DNA from: Bacteroides sp. CAG:443
Lineage (GTDB): Bacteria; Bacteroidota; Bacteroidia; Bacteroidales; Bacteroidaceae
Length of the DNA stretch: 34,331 nucleotides
Reading direction: 5' to 3'
NCBI GenBank assembly: GCA_000432735.1
Contig: FR887817.1
Coordinates: forward strand, 2,959-37,289
Made by a program: the position numbers and the translations under genes. Under the pieces are notes generated by a model, which worked only from the letters and a program-made list of their open reading frames with translations, did not search any database and was not told where the DNA came from. This document shows positions 16,891-25,221 of the stretch, piece by piece. The first letter of the stretch is position 1, and each line of letters starts with the position of its first letter.

Positions 16891-19800
16891 ATGCAAAAGC
16901 GATCATTTCTAGTAGTCACAATGTTCCTGATAGGAATGTTCTTGACGGGGATTTATGCTCAGACTATTACCGTAACTGGTAATGTTACCAGCAAAGAGAT
17001 GGGCGATCCTCTCATTGGAGTAAATGTATTAGTAAAAGGGACCACTAATGGTACGGTAACCGATTTAGACGGTAATTATTCAATTACTGTAGGACCCAAT
17101 GACGTGCTGGTCTTTTCATATATCAGCATGAAAACCGTTGAGGAGAAGATAAATGGAAGAAAGACAATCAATGTATCAATGGTTTCGGATACGGAAACTT
17201 TAGGTGAAGTCGTTGTAACGGCAATGGGTATCCAGCGCCAATCGGAAACGCTAACTTATTCTGCACAGACAGTGGGCGGCAGTGACGTAAACGACATCAA
17301 GAGTGTGAACATGATCAACTCTCTGCAAGGCAAGAGTGCCGGTTTGATGATTACTCCGAACTCTACTGGTGCCGGCGGTTCTTCTAAAATCTTGTTCCGT
17401 GGTAACAAGTCTATCAGCGGTAGTAACCAGCCGCTGATCGTGGTAGATGGTGTTCCGGTAATGAACAGTGTTTCCGGTGCGCAGGTAAGCAGCAATTATG
17501 GTGGCGAACGAGACGGTGGTGACGTGATGTCGACCATCAATCCGGATGATATTGCCTCCATCACCTTGCTGAAAGGTGCTTCTGCTGCCGCTCTGTATGG
17601 TGCCGTAGCTGCCAATGGTGCAATTATGATTACCACGAAATCAGCTCAGTCGGGCAAGGTTTCAATCAACGTTTCCAGCAATACTACCATGGAAACGCCG
17701 ATGGTGCTGCCGGAATTCCAGAACATCTATGGAATGAGCGACAACGGTACGTACAGCTGGGGTGACAAGCTCTCGGCTGAAGCTCCTAACTATGCGAAGG
17801 AATTTTACCGTACAGGATTTACAACAAACAACTCTATTTCACTGGCGGGAGGTAATGACAATATTCAGGCATATTTCTCTTATAGTAACGTGTACTCGGA
17901 AGGTATGACACCGAGCAATACGTATCGTAGCCATAACCTGAACTCGAAGGTGGGATTCAATGTGCTGAAGAGTGTACACATCGATTTCAGTGCGAAATAT
18001 ACTAATCAGTATGTAAAGAATCAGGCAGCTGCGGGATTCTTGTTCAACCCGCTGACAGGTGTGTATTTGTTCCCGAGAGGTGAGGACTGGAATTATTATA
18101 AGAATAATTACGAAATATACGACGAATCAAGAGGCATCAATGTACAAAACTGGACGAATACCGGACTGCAACAGTACAGCAACCCGTACTGGACACTGAA
18201 TCGCCAAACACCGATTACAGACCGTAATCGTTATGAATTCGGCGGAAGCATCAAATGGGATATCAACAAAGACTGGAACATCCAGGGACGTATGCGTTAC
18301 GAAAGAGGAGAAGAACGCTGGCAGCATAACTTATATGCATCCAGTATTGCCAACTTTTATCCAATGGGACGTATGGAAGACAACCGCTATTTCAGCGACC
18401 AGCTGTACGGTGATGTATTGTTGAGCTACAGCCATACATTCAATGATTTCCTGGTATCGGCTACGGTAGGATCCAGCTTCACCAAGAGCAAGACATCGCA
18501 TGTGGACTTGTGGGCGGAAGGTACGCAGTTTACTTCACCGGGCAACGGTAACGTGTATTATCCGAACATCTTTACACCGAACAATTATTACGGCAACATG
18601 TCTACCATTAGAGATAAGAATGGCAACTGGAACACCGAAAAACGACTGAATGCCGTATTCGCTACAGCTCAGTTCGGTTACAAAGATGGTTTGTTCATCG
18701 ATGTATCTGTACGTAATGACTGGTCTTCAGCGTTGGCTTTCACGGAAAGCTGTTCGTTCTTCTATCCGTCTATCGGCGGTAGCTTCCTGCTCGACCGATT
18801 TGTCGATCTGGGCAAGAACGTGAACTTGCTCAAGGTTCGTGCCAGCTACTCCATCGTAGGTAACGACGTACCGGTATTCATGAGTAACCTGCTCTACTCG
18901 TTGCAGTCGCAGGGTTCTATCACTCCTCCAGAAAATGCTCCGTTCCGTACATTGAAACCGGAAAAGACGCACTCTATAGAAGTCGGCTTCGACGGTACAT
19001 TCTTCCAGAACCGCCTGACATTAGGGCTTACTTACTATAAGACGAATACGAAGAATCAGTTCTTCTCGGTGGCTGCTCCGTATGAATCGGGCTTGCGTAA
19101 CCGGTATGTCAACGCGGGTAACGTGCAGAACCAGGGATTCGAATTTACGGCAGGATGGTATCAGCAGTTCAATGAAAACTTCAGCTGGAGTACCGACCTG
19201 AACTTCTCGTACAACGAGAACAAGATTGTGGAACTGGTGGATGACCTGCCAAACGGACTGACACTGACCGACTTCGGCGGCGCCAAGATTATCCTGAAGA
19301 AGGATGGCTCGTACGGTGACTTGTATGTCCGCCACATCATGCGTGACGAAAACGGCAAACCGATGAAGGATGCTACGACCGGCAACCCGATTGTAAGCGG
19401 TGATACAACTACTGATATGATTTATGCAGGCAACATGAATGCGAAATTCAATGCCGGATGGTCGAATACCTTCCATTACAAAGATTTCACCCTGTCGTTC
19501 CTGATCGACGGCAAGTTCGGAGGCAAGGTATTGTCTATGACGGAAGCTACGCTGGATGGCTGGGGCGTTTCCAAACGGACCGGTGAAGCCCGTAATGCAG
19601 GCAAGGTGGTAGTAGACGGCGTGGAATTCGAACCGAAAGCATGGTATACTACAACAGGTGCCAGCAACTTCAACAGCCCGTATGCTAACGAATTTTATGT
19701 ATACGACGCAACAAACGTACGTCTTCGTGAATTGAGTTTAGGATATACATTCCGTAATTTATTCGGTGCAGGAAAGAACCTGACAGCAGCTATCATCGGA

Positions 19801-19941
19801 CGTAACTTGTTCTTCTTCTATAAAGATGCACCTATGGATCCGGATGTATCAGCAGGTACCGGTAACGGTGTACAAGGCGTGGATATGTTTGCGCTGCCAA
19901 CCTCTCGCAGCTTTGGTCTGAATTTGAAACTTAACTTCTAA
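16891..19941 (+). CDS. SusC/RagA-family TonB-linked outer-membrane receptor
   Basis: 1016 residues with a signal peptide (cut near GIYAQ, residue 24). An N-terminal carboxypeptidase-regulatory-like domain (VTGNVTSKEMGDPLIGVNVLVKG, about 26-105) is followed by a plug domain (LGEVVVTAMGIQRQSETLTYS and then LIVVDGVPV, about 105-235) and a large beta-barrel ending with the terminal Phe signature LNLKLNF. No STN domain is present, so it is a transporter rather than a direct anti-sigma signaller. The SusD-family lipoprotein follows after 11 bp. Together they form a lid-and-barrel importer for glycans, peptides or other large nutrients; no degrading enzyme is encoded nearby, so the substrate stays open. 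Confidence 0.95.
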   Translation: MQKRSFLVVTMFLIGMFLTGIYAQTITVTGNVTSKEMGDPLIGVNVLVKGTTNGTVTDLDGNYSITVGPNDVLVFSYISMKTVEEKINGRKTINVSMVSDTETLGEVVVTAMGIQRQSETLTYSAQTVGGSDVNDIKSVNMINSLQGKSAGLMITPNSTGAGGSSKILFRGNKSISGSNQPLIVVDGVPVMNSVSGAQVSSNYGGERDGGDVMSTINPDDIASITLLKGASAAALYGAVAANGAIMITTKSAQSGKVSINVSSNTTMETPMVLPEFQNIYGMSDNGTYSWGDKLSAEAPNYAKEFYRTGFTTNNSISLAGGNDNIQAYFSYSNVYSEGMTPSNTYRSHNLNSKVGFNVLKSVHIDFSAKYTNQYVKNQAAAGFLFNPLTGVYLFPRGEDWNYYKNNYEIYDESRGINVQNWTNTGLQQYSNPYWTLNRQTPITDRNRYEFGGSIKWDINKDWNIQGRMRYERGEERWQHNLYASSIANFYPMGRMEDNRYFSDQLYGDVLLSYSHTFNDFLVSATVGSSFTKSKTSHVDLWAEGTQFTSPGNGNVYYPNIFTPNNYYGNMSTIRDKNGNWNTEKRLNAVFATAQFGYKDGLFIDVSVRNDWSSALAFTESCSFFYPSIGGSFLLDRFVDLGKNVNLLKVRASYSIVGNDVPVFMSNLLYSLQSQGSITPPENAPFRTLKPEKTHSIEVGFDGTFFQNRLTLGLTYYKTNTKNQFFSVAAPYESGLRNRYVNAGNVQNQGFEFTAGWYQQFNENFSWSTDLNFSYNENKIVELVDDLPNGLTLTDFGGAKIILKKDGSYGDLYVRHIMRDENGKPMKDATTGNPIVSGDTTTDMIYAGNMNAKFNAGWSNTFHYKDFTLSFLIDGKFGGKVLSMTEATLDGWGVSKRTGEARNAGKVVVDGVEFEPKAWYTTTGASNFNSPYANEFYVYDATNVRLRELSLGYTFRNLFGAGKNLTAAIIGRNLFFFYKDAPMDPDVSAGTGNGVQGVDMFALPTSRSFGLNLKLNF

Positions 19942-19952
19942 AATGCCTGATT

Positions 19953-21647
19953 ATGAAACGAAATAAAATTTATCAATATGCCATTTTGTTGGCTCTTCCT
20001 TGGTTAGGAGGTAACTTGATGACTTCTTGTACAGATAGTTTTGAAGATCTGAACACAAACAGTGTACAGGTCGACCCAAATGATCTGCCTTTCTCTGCAC
20101 AATGTGCCGAACCGATGCAGTACTGCTATCCGCCGCAGCAGAATATGTTCCAGTTCTGGACTAACCTGACCATCGACTTGTACAGCGGGTATTTCATGAC
20201 ACCAAACGGTAACTTTACCAACGGGGATATGGGAGAAAACCGCGGACACAGTGGAGGTATGTACGAAAATTATTACTTGCACATCTTCAATAATACACGC
20301 CGTATCATTGCCGACTGCGACCAGAAGGGTACGCTGGGACTGGCTGGTGTAATGCGTATCGTACAGGCGTATGGTACCCTGATGACGACCGATGCTTATG
20401 GCCCGCTGGCTTACAGCTCTATTCTGTCGGGTGAATATGAATCGTATTATCCCTTCGACAGCCAGCAACAATTATTCGTTTCCATGTTGCAAGACCTAAA
20501 CAAGGCGATTACGGACATTAAGGCCATGAGTGAAAGTGAAAAGCTGACACTGGCTACTTTCGATATCTGGTGCAACGCGGATACGGACTTGTGGGTTAAA
20601 GTTGCCAATACCTTGAAACTACGTATGGCGCTCCGCCTGTCGAAACGTGAAGCGGAAATGAAGGAAGCCGGTATCGACCTGAAGCAGGTGGCAACAGAAG
20701 CTGCTGTCAACACGCTGGCAACGGTGAACAAGGATATCGTCATCGACAAGAGTCTAGAAAACGAAATGTGGTTGATGTTCAACTGGGGTGACTGTGGTTT
20801 CAACGCGAACCTGGTTACGCTGATGTCGGGTATGAAGGATCCGCGCCAGCCGTTGTACATGACCAAGAACACTGCCGATGTAATCGACCTGAATGGCAAT
20901 GTAGCCGTACCAGCTAATACACAATACTTAGGTATTCGTTTTGCCAGCGGTCTTCCAGGCAAGCCGAACAACTGGGCTAACTTCTCTCAGTGGATCGACC
21001 CGCAGAACAGCATCGGTGTATATTCCATGCCGCTGCCTATCTTCAAGGCCGCCGAGTCTTACTTCCTGCTGGCTGAAGCGAAACTGCGCTGGGATATCGG
21101 TTCGGCAAGTGTACAGAGCCTGTACGAGGATGGTATCCGTGTTTCCATGGCAAACGAACTGAGCTACCGTGGCAAGTATGCGGGTGTCAGTGCTTACGAA
21201 GAGGGAGCAGTGGATGACTACATCAACGGCACAACCACTCAGATTGACTTTGTCGATCCAGTAGACCCGAAACTGAATACTCCGGCCCTTAACAAGCTGT
21301 GTGTAAAATGGGATGAAAGTGCCGACAAGGAAGCAAAACTGGAACGTATCATCACACAGAAATACTTTGCATTGTTCCCGTTGTCAATCGAGGCATGGGC
21401 TGAACAGCGCCGTACCGGCTATCCGCATCTGTTCCCGGCTTATGTAGATGAAAGTAACGGAGGCGTAAACAAGGAAGAAGGTCTGCGTCGTGTCATCTAC
21501 AGCAGCAATGCTTATGATACAAATGCTCAAGGTATCACCATGGGTCTGGAACTGCTGAACAAGGAAAATACCAGCAAGAACGGTATCTCGGGCGATAAGG
21601 GTGGTACACATCTCTGGTGGGATAATGCCAATAAAGGAAACTTCTGA
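19953..21647 (+). CDS. SusD/RagB-family substrate-binding surface lipoprotein
   Basis: 564 residues with a lipoprotein signal (lipobox LMTSC, Cys26), then the SusD-like_2 type opening SFEDLNTNSVQVDPNDLPF. Tetratricopeptide-like helical segments are visible (for example TLKLRMALRLSK and SYFLLAEAKLRWD). The C-terminal ITQKYFALFPLSIEAWAEQRRTGYPH region is typical of this subfamily. It should cap the SusC barrel on the cell surface and capture substrate. It is the last gene before a strong terminator, so the operon is the two genes only. Confidence 0.94.
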   Translation: MKRNKIYQYAILLALPWLGGNLMTSCTDSFEDLNTNSVQVDPNDLPFSAQCAEPMQYCYPPQQNMFQFWTNLTIDLYSGYFMTPNGNFTNGDMGENRGHSGGMYENYYLHIFNNTRRIIADCDQKGTLGLAGVMRIVQAYGTLMTTDAYGPLAYSSILSGEYESYYPFDSQQQLFVSMLQDLNKAITDIKAMSESEKLTLATFDIWCNADTDLWVKVANTLKLRMALRLSKREAEMKEAGIDLKQVATEAAVNTLATVNKDIVIDKSLENEMWLMFNWGDCGFNANLVTLMSGMKDPRQPLYMTKNTADVIDLNGNVAVPANTQYLGIRFASGLPGKPNNWANFSQWIDPQNSIGVYSMPLPIFKAAESYFLLAEAKLRWDIGSASVQSLYEDGIRVSMANELSYRGKYAGVSAYEEGAVDDYINGTTTQIDFVDPVDPKLNTPALNKLCVKWDESADKEAKLERIITQKYFALFPLSIEAWAEQRRTGYPHLFPAYVDESNGGVNKEEGLRRVIYSSNAYDTNAQGITMGLELLNKENTSKNGISGDKGGTHLWWDNANKGNF

Positions 21648-21668
21648 TACATAACTGTCTTTTTAAAG

Positions 21669-21701
21669 CGGGTGAGCTTTTCAGGCTCACCCGTTTTTTT
21701 T
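21669..21701 (+). terminator. Rho-independent terminator after susD
   Basis: CGGGTGAGC (21669-21677) pairs perfectly with GCTCACCCG (21685-21693) around a 7-nt loop, followed by eight T residues. Confidence 0.93.
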
Positions 21702-21702
21702 G

Positions 21703-21790
21703 CAGTACTCCGTCCGGCGGAGAACAGTACTCCATCTGGTGATAAACAGTACTCCGTCCGACGGGAAACAGTACTCCGTCCGGCGGGAAA
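21703..21790. repeat. Four tandem 22-bp repeats
   Basis: Contiguous units at 21703, 21725, 21747 and 21769, each beginning CAGTACTCC and ending in a GAA/AAA-type triplet. Consensus core is CAGTACTCCGTCCGGCGG. Every unit has the palindrome AGTACT followed by a CCG-TC-CGG dyad; in unit 2 both halves change together (CCA-TC-TGG). The 22-bp period is not a multiple of three and the array lies between a terminator and the ugd promoter, so it is non-coding. Confidence 0.9.
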
Positions 21791-21864
21791 CGTGACTGCT
21801 TCCGCCGCGGGGCCTACGGAAACGGCATTTGCGAAAATATTTACAGAAAGATGCATAAAATTAG

Positions 21865-21896
21865 TTTGACTGGTCTGATATTTTATATTAGCTTTG
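21865..21896 (+). promoter_or_regulatory. Promoter of ugd
   Basis: TTTG (21865-21868), exactly 20 bp, TAGCTTTG (21889-21896): a near-ideal Bacteroidales promoter, 18 bp upstream of the start codon. Confidence 0.8.
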
Positions 21897-21914
21897 TAAA
21901 CAAAGAGAAATTTC

Positions 21915-23246
21915 ATGATGAAAGACTATACTATCGCCGTAGCGGGAACGGGTTATGTGGGCCTGTCCATCGCTACTTTGCTGTCGCAGCATCACCGGGT
22001 GGTGGCTGTCGACGTGATTCCTGAAAAGGTGGAGAAGATAAACAAACGTATCAGCCCGATACAGGATGAGTATATCGAGAAGTATCTGGCGGAGAAGGAA
22101 CTCAACCTGACAGCTACGCTCGACGGGGCTTCGGCTTACCGGGAAGCAGACTTTGTGGTGATTGCGGCTCCTACGAACTACGATCCGGTGAAGAATTATT
22201 TCGATACGTCGCACGTGGAGGAGGTGATCGACCTGGTGCTGGAGGTGAATCCGGACGCGGTGATGGTCATCAAGAGCACCATTCCCGTGGGGTACTGCCG
22301 CAGCCTGTACGTGAAGTATGCGGAGAAGTTCCGTACCTCTCCTGCCCTGACGGGAAAGAAGTTCAACCTGTTGTTCTCGCCGGAATTCCTGCGTGAGAGC
22401 AAGGCGCTGTACGACAACCTCTACCCCAGCCGTATCATCGTGGGATGCCCGAAACTGATAGAGGGACGCGACGAGGAGAACAAGGCGATTCAGGCAATCG
22501 CGGGCGAGCATCTAGAAGAGAAGGCGCACGAGTTTGCGGCGTTGCTTCAGGAAGGGGCTATCAAGGAAAACATCGATACGCTGTTCATGGGACTGAAGGA
22601 GGCGGAGGCAGTGAAGCTGTTCGCCAACACGTATCTGGCGCTGCGTGTAAGCTATTTCAACGAGCTGGATACGTATGCGGAGGTGAAGGGACTGGATACG
22701 CAGGCCATCATTCAGGGTATCTGTTTGGACCCACGCATCGGATCGCATTACAACAACCCGTCGTTCGGCTACGGGGGCTACTGTTTGCCGAAGGATACGA
22801 AGCAGCTCCTGGCCAACTATCAGGATGTGCCGGAGAATCTGATTCAGGCGATTGTGGAGAGCAACCGTACACGCAAGGATTTCATTGCCGATCAGGTTCT
22901 GAAGAAAGCGGGGTATTATGATTATTACAATCACGGGGACTATAATCCGCAGGAGGAAAAGGAATGTGTCATCGGGGTGTATCGCCTGACGATGAAGTCG
23001 AACAGCGATAATTTCCGCCAGAGTTCCATTCAGGGGGTGATGAAGCGTATCAAGGCGAAAGGGGCGACCATCATCATCTACGAACCGACGCTGGAGGACG
23101 GAACGACGTTCTTCGGCTCGAAGGTTGTAAACAACCTGGAGGAGTTCAAGAAGAGATCGCAGGCTATCATCGCCAACCGCTACGATGCGTGTCTGGACGA
23201 CGTGAAGGAGAAGGTGTATACACGGGATATTTTCCGCAGGGACTAG
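21915..23246 (+). CDS. ugd: UDP-glucose 6-dehydrogenase
   Basis: 443 residues (a second ATG three bases on, at 21918, is equally possible). N-terminal NAD-binding fold with GTGYVGLS, central dimerisation region with SPEFLRESKALYDNLYPSRI, and the catalytic motif GYGGYCLPKDTKQL with nucleophile Cys290. Several stretches recall enterobacterial Ugd closely (for example AVMVIKSTIPVGY and CLDPRIGSHYNNPSFG), which favours UDP-glucose over GDP-mannose as substrate. It oxidises UDP-glucose to UDP-glucuronate, a precursor for capsule or surface polysaccharides. It has its own promoter and no glycosyltransferase neighbours. An insert of about 25 residues (GRDEENKAIQAIAGEHLEEK) is present in the middle relative to the enterobacterial enzyme as I recall it. 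Confidence 0.92.
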   Translation: MMKDYTIAVAGTGYVGLSIATLLSQHHRVVAVDVIPEKVEKINKRISPIQDEYIEKYLAEKELNLTATLDGASAYREADFVVIAAPTNYDPVKNYFDTSHVEEVIDLVLEVNPDAVMVIKSTIPVGYCRSLYVKYAEKFRTSPALTGKKFNLLFSPEFLRESKALYDNLYPSRIIVGCPKLIEGRDEENKAIQAIAGEHLEEKAHEFAALLQEGAIKENIDTLFMGLKEAEAVKLFANTYLALRVSYFNELDTYAEVKGLDTQAIIQGICLDPRIGSHYNNPSFGYGGYCLPKDTKQLLANYQDVPENLIQAIVESNRTRKDFIADQVLKKAGYYDYYNHGDYNPQEEKECVIGVYRLTMKSNSDNFRQSSIQGVMKRIKAKGATIIIYEPTLEDGTTFFGSKVVNNLEEFKKRSQAIIANRYDACLDDVKEKVYTRDIFRRD

Positions 23247-23351
23247 CACCGACACAGCACCGACGAGAATGCTTTGTTCCGACGAACAACAAGACTGAAG
23301 ACTAAATAAAAGACAAACAGAACGAAACAAACATAACAAAAGACCGAATTT

Positions 23352-23681
23352 ATGAAAAGATATTGTCAGACACTCGATCTCTACGACGACAAGGAGCTGA
23401 TAGAGGCTTACGTGGCAGAACATGCGCACGTGTGGGAGGAAGTGAAGGCGGGCATCCGCGAAGTGGGTATCGTAGATATGCAGATTTACATCTACGGCAA
23501 CCGCTTGTTCATGATCATGGATACGACGGACGAGTTTGATATGGAGCGTGACTATGCGCGACTGGCTACGCTGCCTCGTCAGGCGGAATGGGAAGAACAC
23601 ATGTCCAAGTACCAGAAGGTGCTTCCGGGACAGACTTCGCAGGAAAAGTGGAAGCTGATGGAGCGTATCTTCAAGCTTTGA
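23352..23681 (+). CDS. L-rhamnose mutarotase-like protein (RhaM/DUF718 family)
   Basis: 109 residues, the normal length for this ferredoxin-like family. The EAYVAEHAHVWEEVKAGI segment with His24 corresponds to the active-site helix of RhaM, and VDMQIYIYGNRLFMIMDT matches the following strands. Family members interconvert alpha and beta anomers of L-rhamnose or L-fucose. It lies 105 bp after ugd, possibly cotranscribed. No rhamnose or fucose catabolic genes are nearby, so the sugar is uncertain. Confidence 0.85.
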   Translation: MKRYCQTLDLYDDKELIEAYVAEHAHVWEEVKAGIREVGIVDMQIYIYGNRLFMIMDTTDEFDMERDYARLATLPRQAEWEEHMSKYQKVLPGQTSQEKWKLMERIFKL

Positions 23682-23791
23682 TGCGGAGAAAAATCTTTTT
23701 TTCACGGGTGTGAGAAAAAATTTTTTTCAGAAGAGTTTTTTTACGAAGGGGAATACTGATTATCCAAAATAACACTGTATTACAGATAGTT

Positions 23792-23827
23792 AAAGAAGCC
23801 GATTCCCTTTCATGAATCGGCTTCTTT
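23792..23827 (+). terminator. Hairpin terminator after the mutarotase gene
   Basis: AAAGAAGCCGATTC (23792-23805) pairs perfectly with GAATCGGCTTCTTT (23814-23827), a 14-bp stem with an 8-nt loop. The T-tract is short, but the A and T ends lie in the stem on both sides, so it could act in either direction. Confidence 0.75.
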
Positions 23828-23928
23828 CGTGTCTGGGAGAGGAAAATCTCGTTTTTTTCGAAAAAAATTTCATTCAGGCATAGGGGTTTTTCTGGAGGGC
23901 TGCGTTATCTAGTCAAAATCACCTAGCT

Positions 23929-23960
23929 AAGTGACTTGAAAAAACAAAGTGATTTGAAAA
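23929..23960 (+). promoter_or_regulatory. Direct repeats upstream of the beta-barrel gene
   Basis: AAGTGACTTGAAAA (23929-23942) and AAGTGATTTGAAAA (23947-23960) start 18 bp apart and end 34 bp before the start codon. No TAnnTTTG promoter is evident here, so they may be activator or sigma-factor sites; this is inference. Confidence 0.35.
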
Positions 23961-23994
23961 GAAACAGTATCAACCAATTAAAAAACTAGACATT

Positions 23995-24624
23995 ATGAAA
24001 ATTAAACTTATTACATTATCTTTGTGTTTATTCGCTGGTGTTAATTTGGCAAAGGCTCAGGAAACAAGTAAGAACTTTACTCCTTCGGAAAACAAGCACG
24101 AGTTCCGCCTTTCGGTTAGTGACGGACTGACTCAGAGCACAGTCGATGTACTGGGTATCGGACTGGGTGACGCGATTACCGGAAGCAAGCGCAGCGACCA
24201 GAAGTCGACCATGGTATACGGACTGGGTTACCGCTATGCACTGAACCGCTTCAAGGTAGGTGCCGACCTGGGATTCTCGCAGACTAGCAGCAAGCTGATG
24301 CTGGCAGGAGAAACGGCTCCGTCTATCAAGGAAAAGGAACTGAACTTCCTGGTATTGCCCACAGCAGAATTTACATACTTCAAGCGTAGACTGGTGGAAC
24401 TGTACGGTAGTGCTTCGGCAGGTGTGAGCCTGAAACGTCACTCGGAAACAGGACTGACAGATGCAGGCAAGAAGGCGGCACAAAAAACAGACTTAAATGC
24501 AGCATTTGCTTATCAGGTAAACCCTATCGGTTTAAGAGTAGGTAACGACCGTATCGGTGGTTTCGTAGAAGCCGGAATGGGTCACAAGGGATTCCTGACA
24601 GCAGGTGTAAGCGTGAAATTTTAA
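23995..24624 (+). CDS. Small outer-membrane beta-barrel protein
   Basis: 209 residues with a signal peptide (MKIKLITLSLCLFAGVNLAKAQ). The mature part is rich in Gly, Ser and aromatic residues in alternating strands (MVYGLGYRYALNRFKVGADLGFSQ, FVEAGMGHKGFLTAGVSVKF) and ends in Phe, as outer-membrane barrels do. It looks like an eight-strand OmpA/OmpX-size barrel. It is 33 bp upstream of an ECF sigma-factor gene with no terminator between, so it may belong to that signalling operon. Function unknown. Confidence 0.8.
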   Translation: MKIKLITLSLCLFAGVNLAKAQETSKNFTPSENKHEFRLSVSDGLTQSTVDVLGIGLGDAITGSKRSDQKSTMVYGLGYRYALNRFKVGADLGFSQTSSKLMLAGETAPSIKEKELNFLVLPTAEFTYFKRRLVELYGSASAGVSLKRHSETGLTDAGKKAAQKTDLNAAFAYQVNPIGLRVGNDRIGGFVEAGMGHKGFLTAGVSVKF

Positions 24625-24657
24625 TTAACCCTTAAACTAGAACGCGGACGCGATAAA

Positions 24658-25218
24658 ATGAAAGCCTATAGAAAGGAAATATTCAAATCCAGATTTCAGG
24701 AGCATTATCCGAGGCTGTGCTGTATAGCCTGCGGATATGTTTCTGACAAGGAGGATGCGGAAGATATCGTGCAGGAGCTGTTTATCAGCGTGTGGAACAA
24801 GGGGCTGGACAGCTTGTCCGACCAGGAGTTCGCCGCCTACATGACGACTGCCGTAAGGAACAGCTGCATCTCGTTTCTGAGAAAACGCCGGGACGACGTG
24901 GTGTCGATAGAGGATTATCATCAGCCGGCAAACTGCATGGCGGATGACGACGGCGAACAGGATGGAAAGTCGCCAGAAGAGGTGCTGGAATCGGCACTGG
25001 CCACACTGCCGCCCCGATGCAAGGATATTTTCCTGATGGCTAAACTTCAGGGAATGAAGTATCGCGAAATAGCCGAAAACCTGAACCTATCGGAAAAAAC
25101 CATCGAGAACCAGATGACAAAGGCCATCAAGATGCTGCGGGCGTACGTGGCCGAACATGGACTGGCACTGGCTACGGTTGTGGTCATCATTTTATCAATC
25201 ATCGTAAATTGTGAGTAG
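24658..25218 (+). CDS. ECF-type RNA polymerase sigma factor (RpoE-like)
   Basis: 186 residues. Region 2 (YVSDKEDAEDIVQELFISVWNK, about 28-49) and region 4 (LPPRCKDIFLMAKLQGMKYREIAENL, SEKTIENQM) are both present, joined by a short acidic linker. The last residues form a hydrophobic tail (ALATVVVIILSIIVN, about 169-183) that could touch or enter the membrane. The FecR gene starts 3 bp after the stop. It should be held by that anti-sigma factor and released when the outer-membrane receptor binds ligand, then transcribe the receptor locus. Confidence 0.93.
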   Translation: MKAYRKEIFKSRFQEHYPRLCCIACGYVSDKEDAEDIVQELFISVWNKGLDSLSDQEFAAYMTTAVRNSCISFLRKRRDDVVSIEDYHQPANCMADDDGEQDGKSPEEVLESALATLPPRCKDIFLMAKLQGMKYREIAENLNLSEKTIENQMTKAIKMLRAYVAEHGLALATVVVIILSIIVNCE

Positions 25219-25221
25219 GAT

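Larger units (their letters stand above)
23682..23994. other. Intergenic region with terminator and direct repeats
   Basis: 313 bp without a gene. It holds unusual homopolymer runs (23691-23750), a perfect hairpin at 23792-23827, a short inverted pair AGTCA/TGACT (23911-23915, 23932-23936), and two direct repeats AAGTGA(C/T)TTGAAAA starting at 23929 and 23947, which lead into the beta-barrel gene. Confidence 0.6.

Noticed and set aside
21703..21790. CRISPR array
   Set aside because: The 22-bp units are contiguous with no spacers, and no cas gene is present in the window.
22512..23705. 397-codon minus-strand frame across ugd and the mutarotase gene
   Set aside because: It spans two well-supported plus-strand genes and shows no protein-family features.
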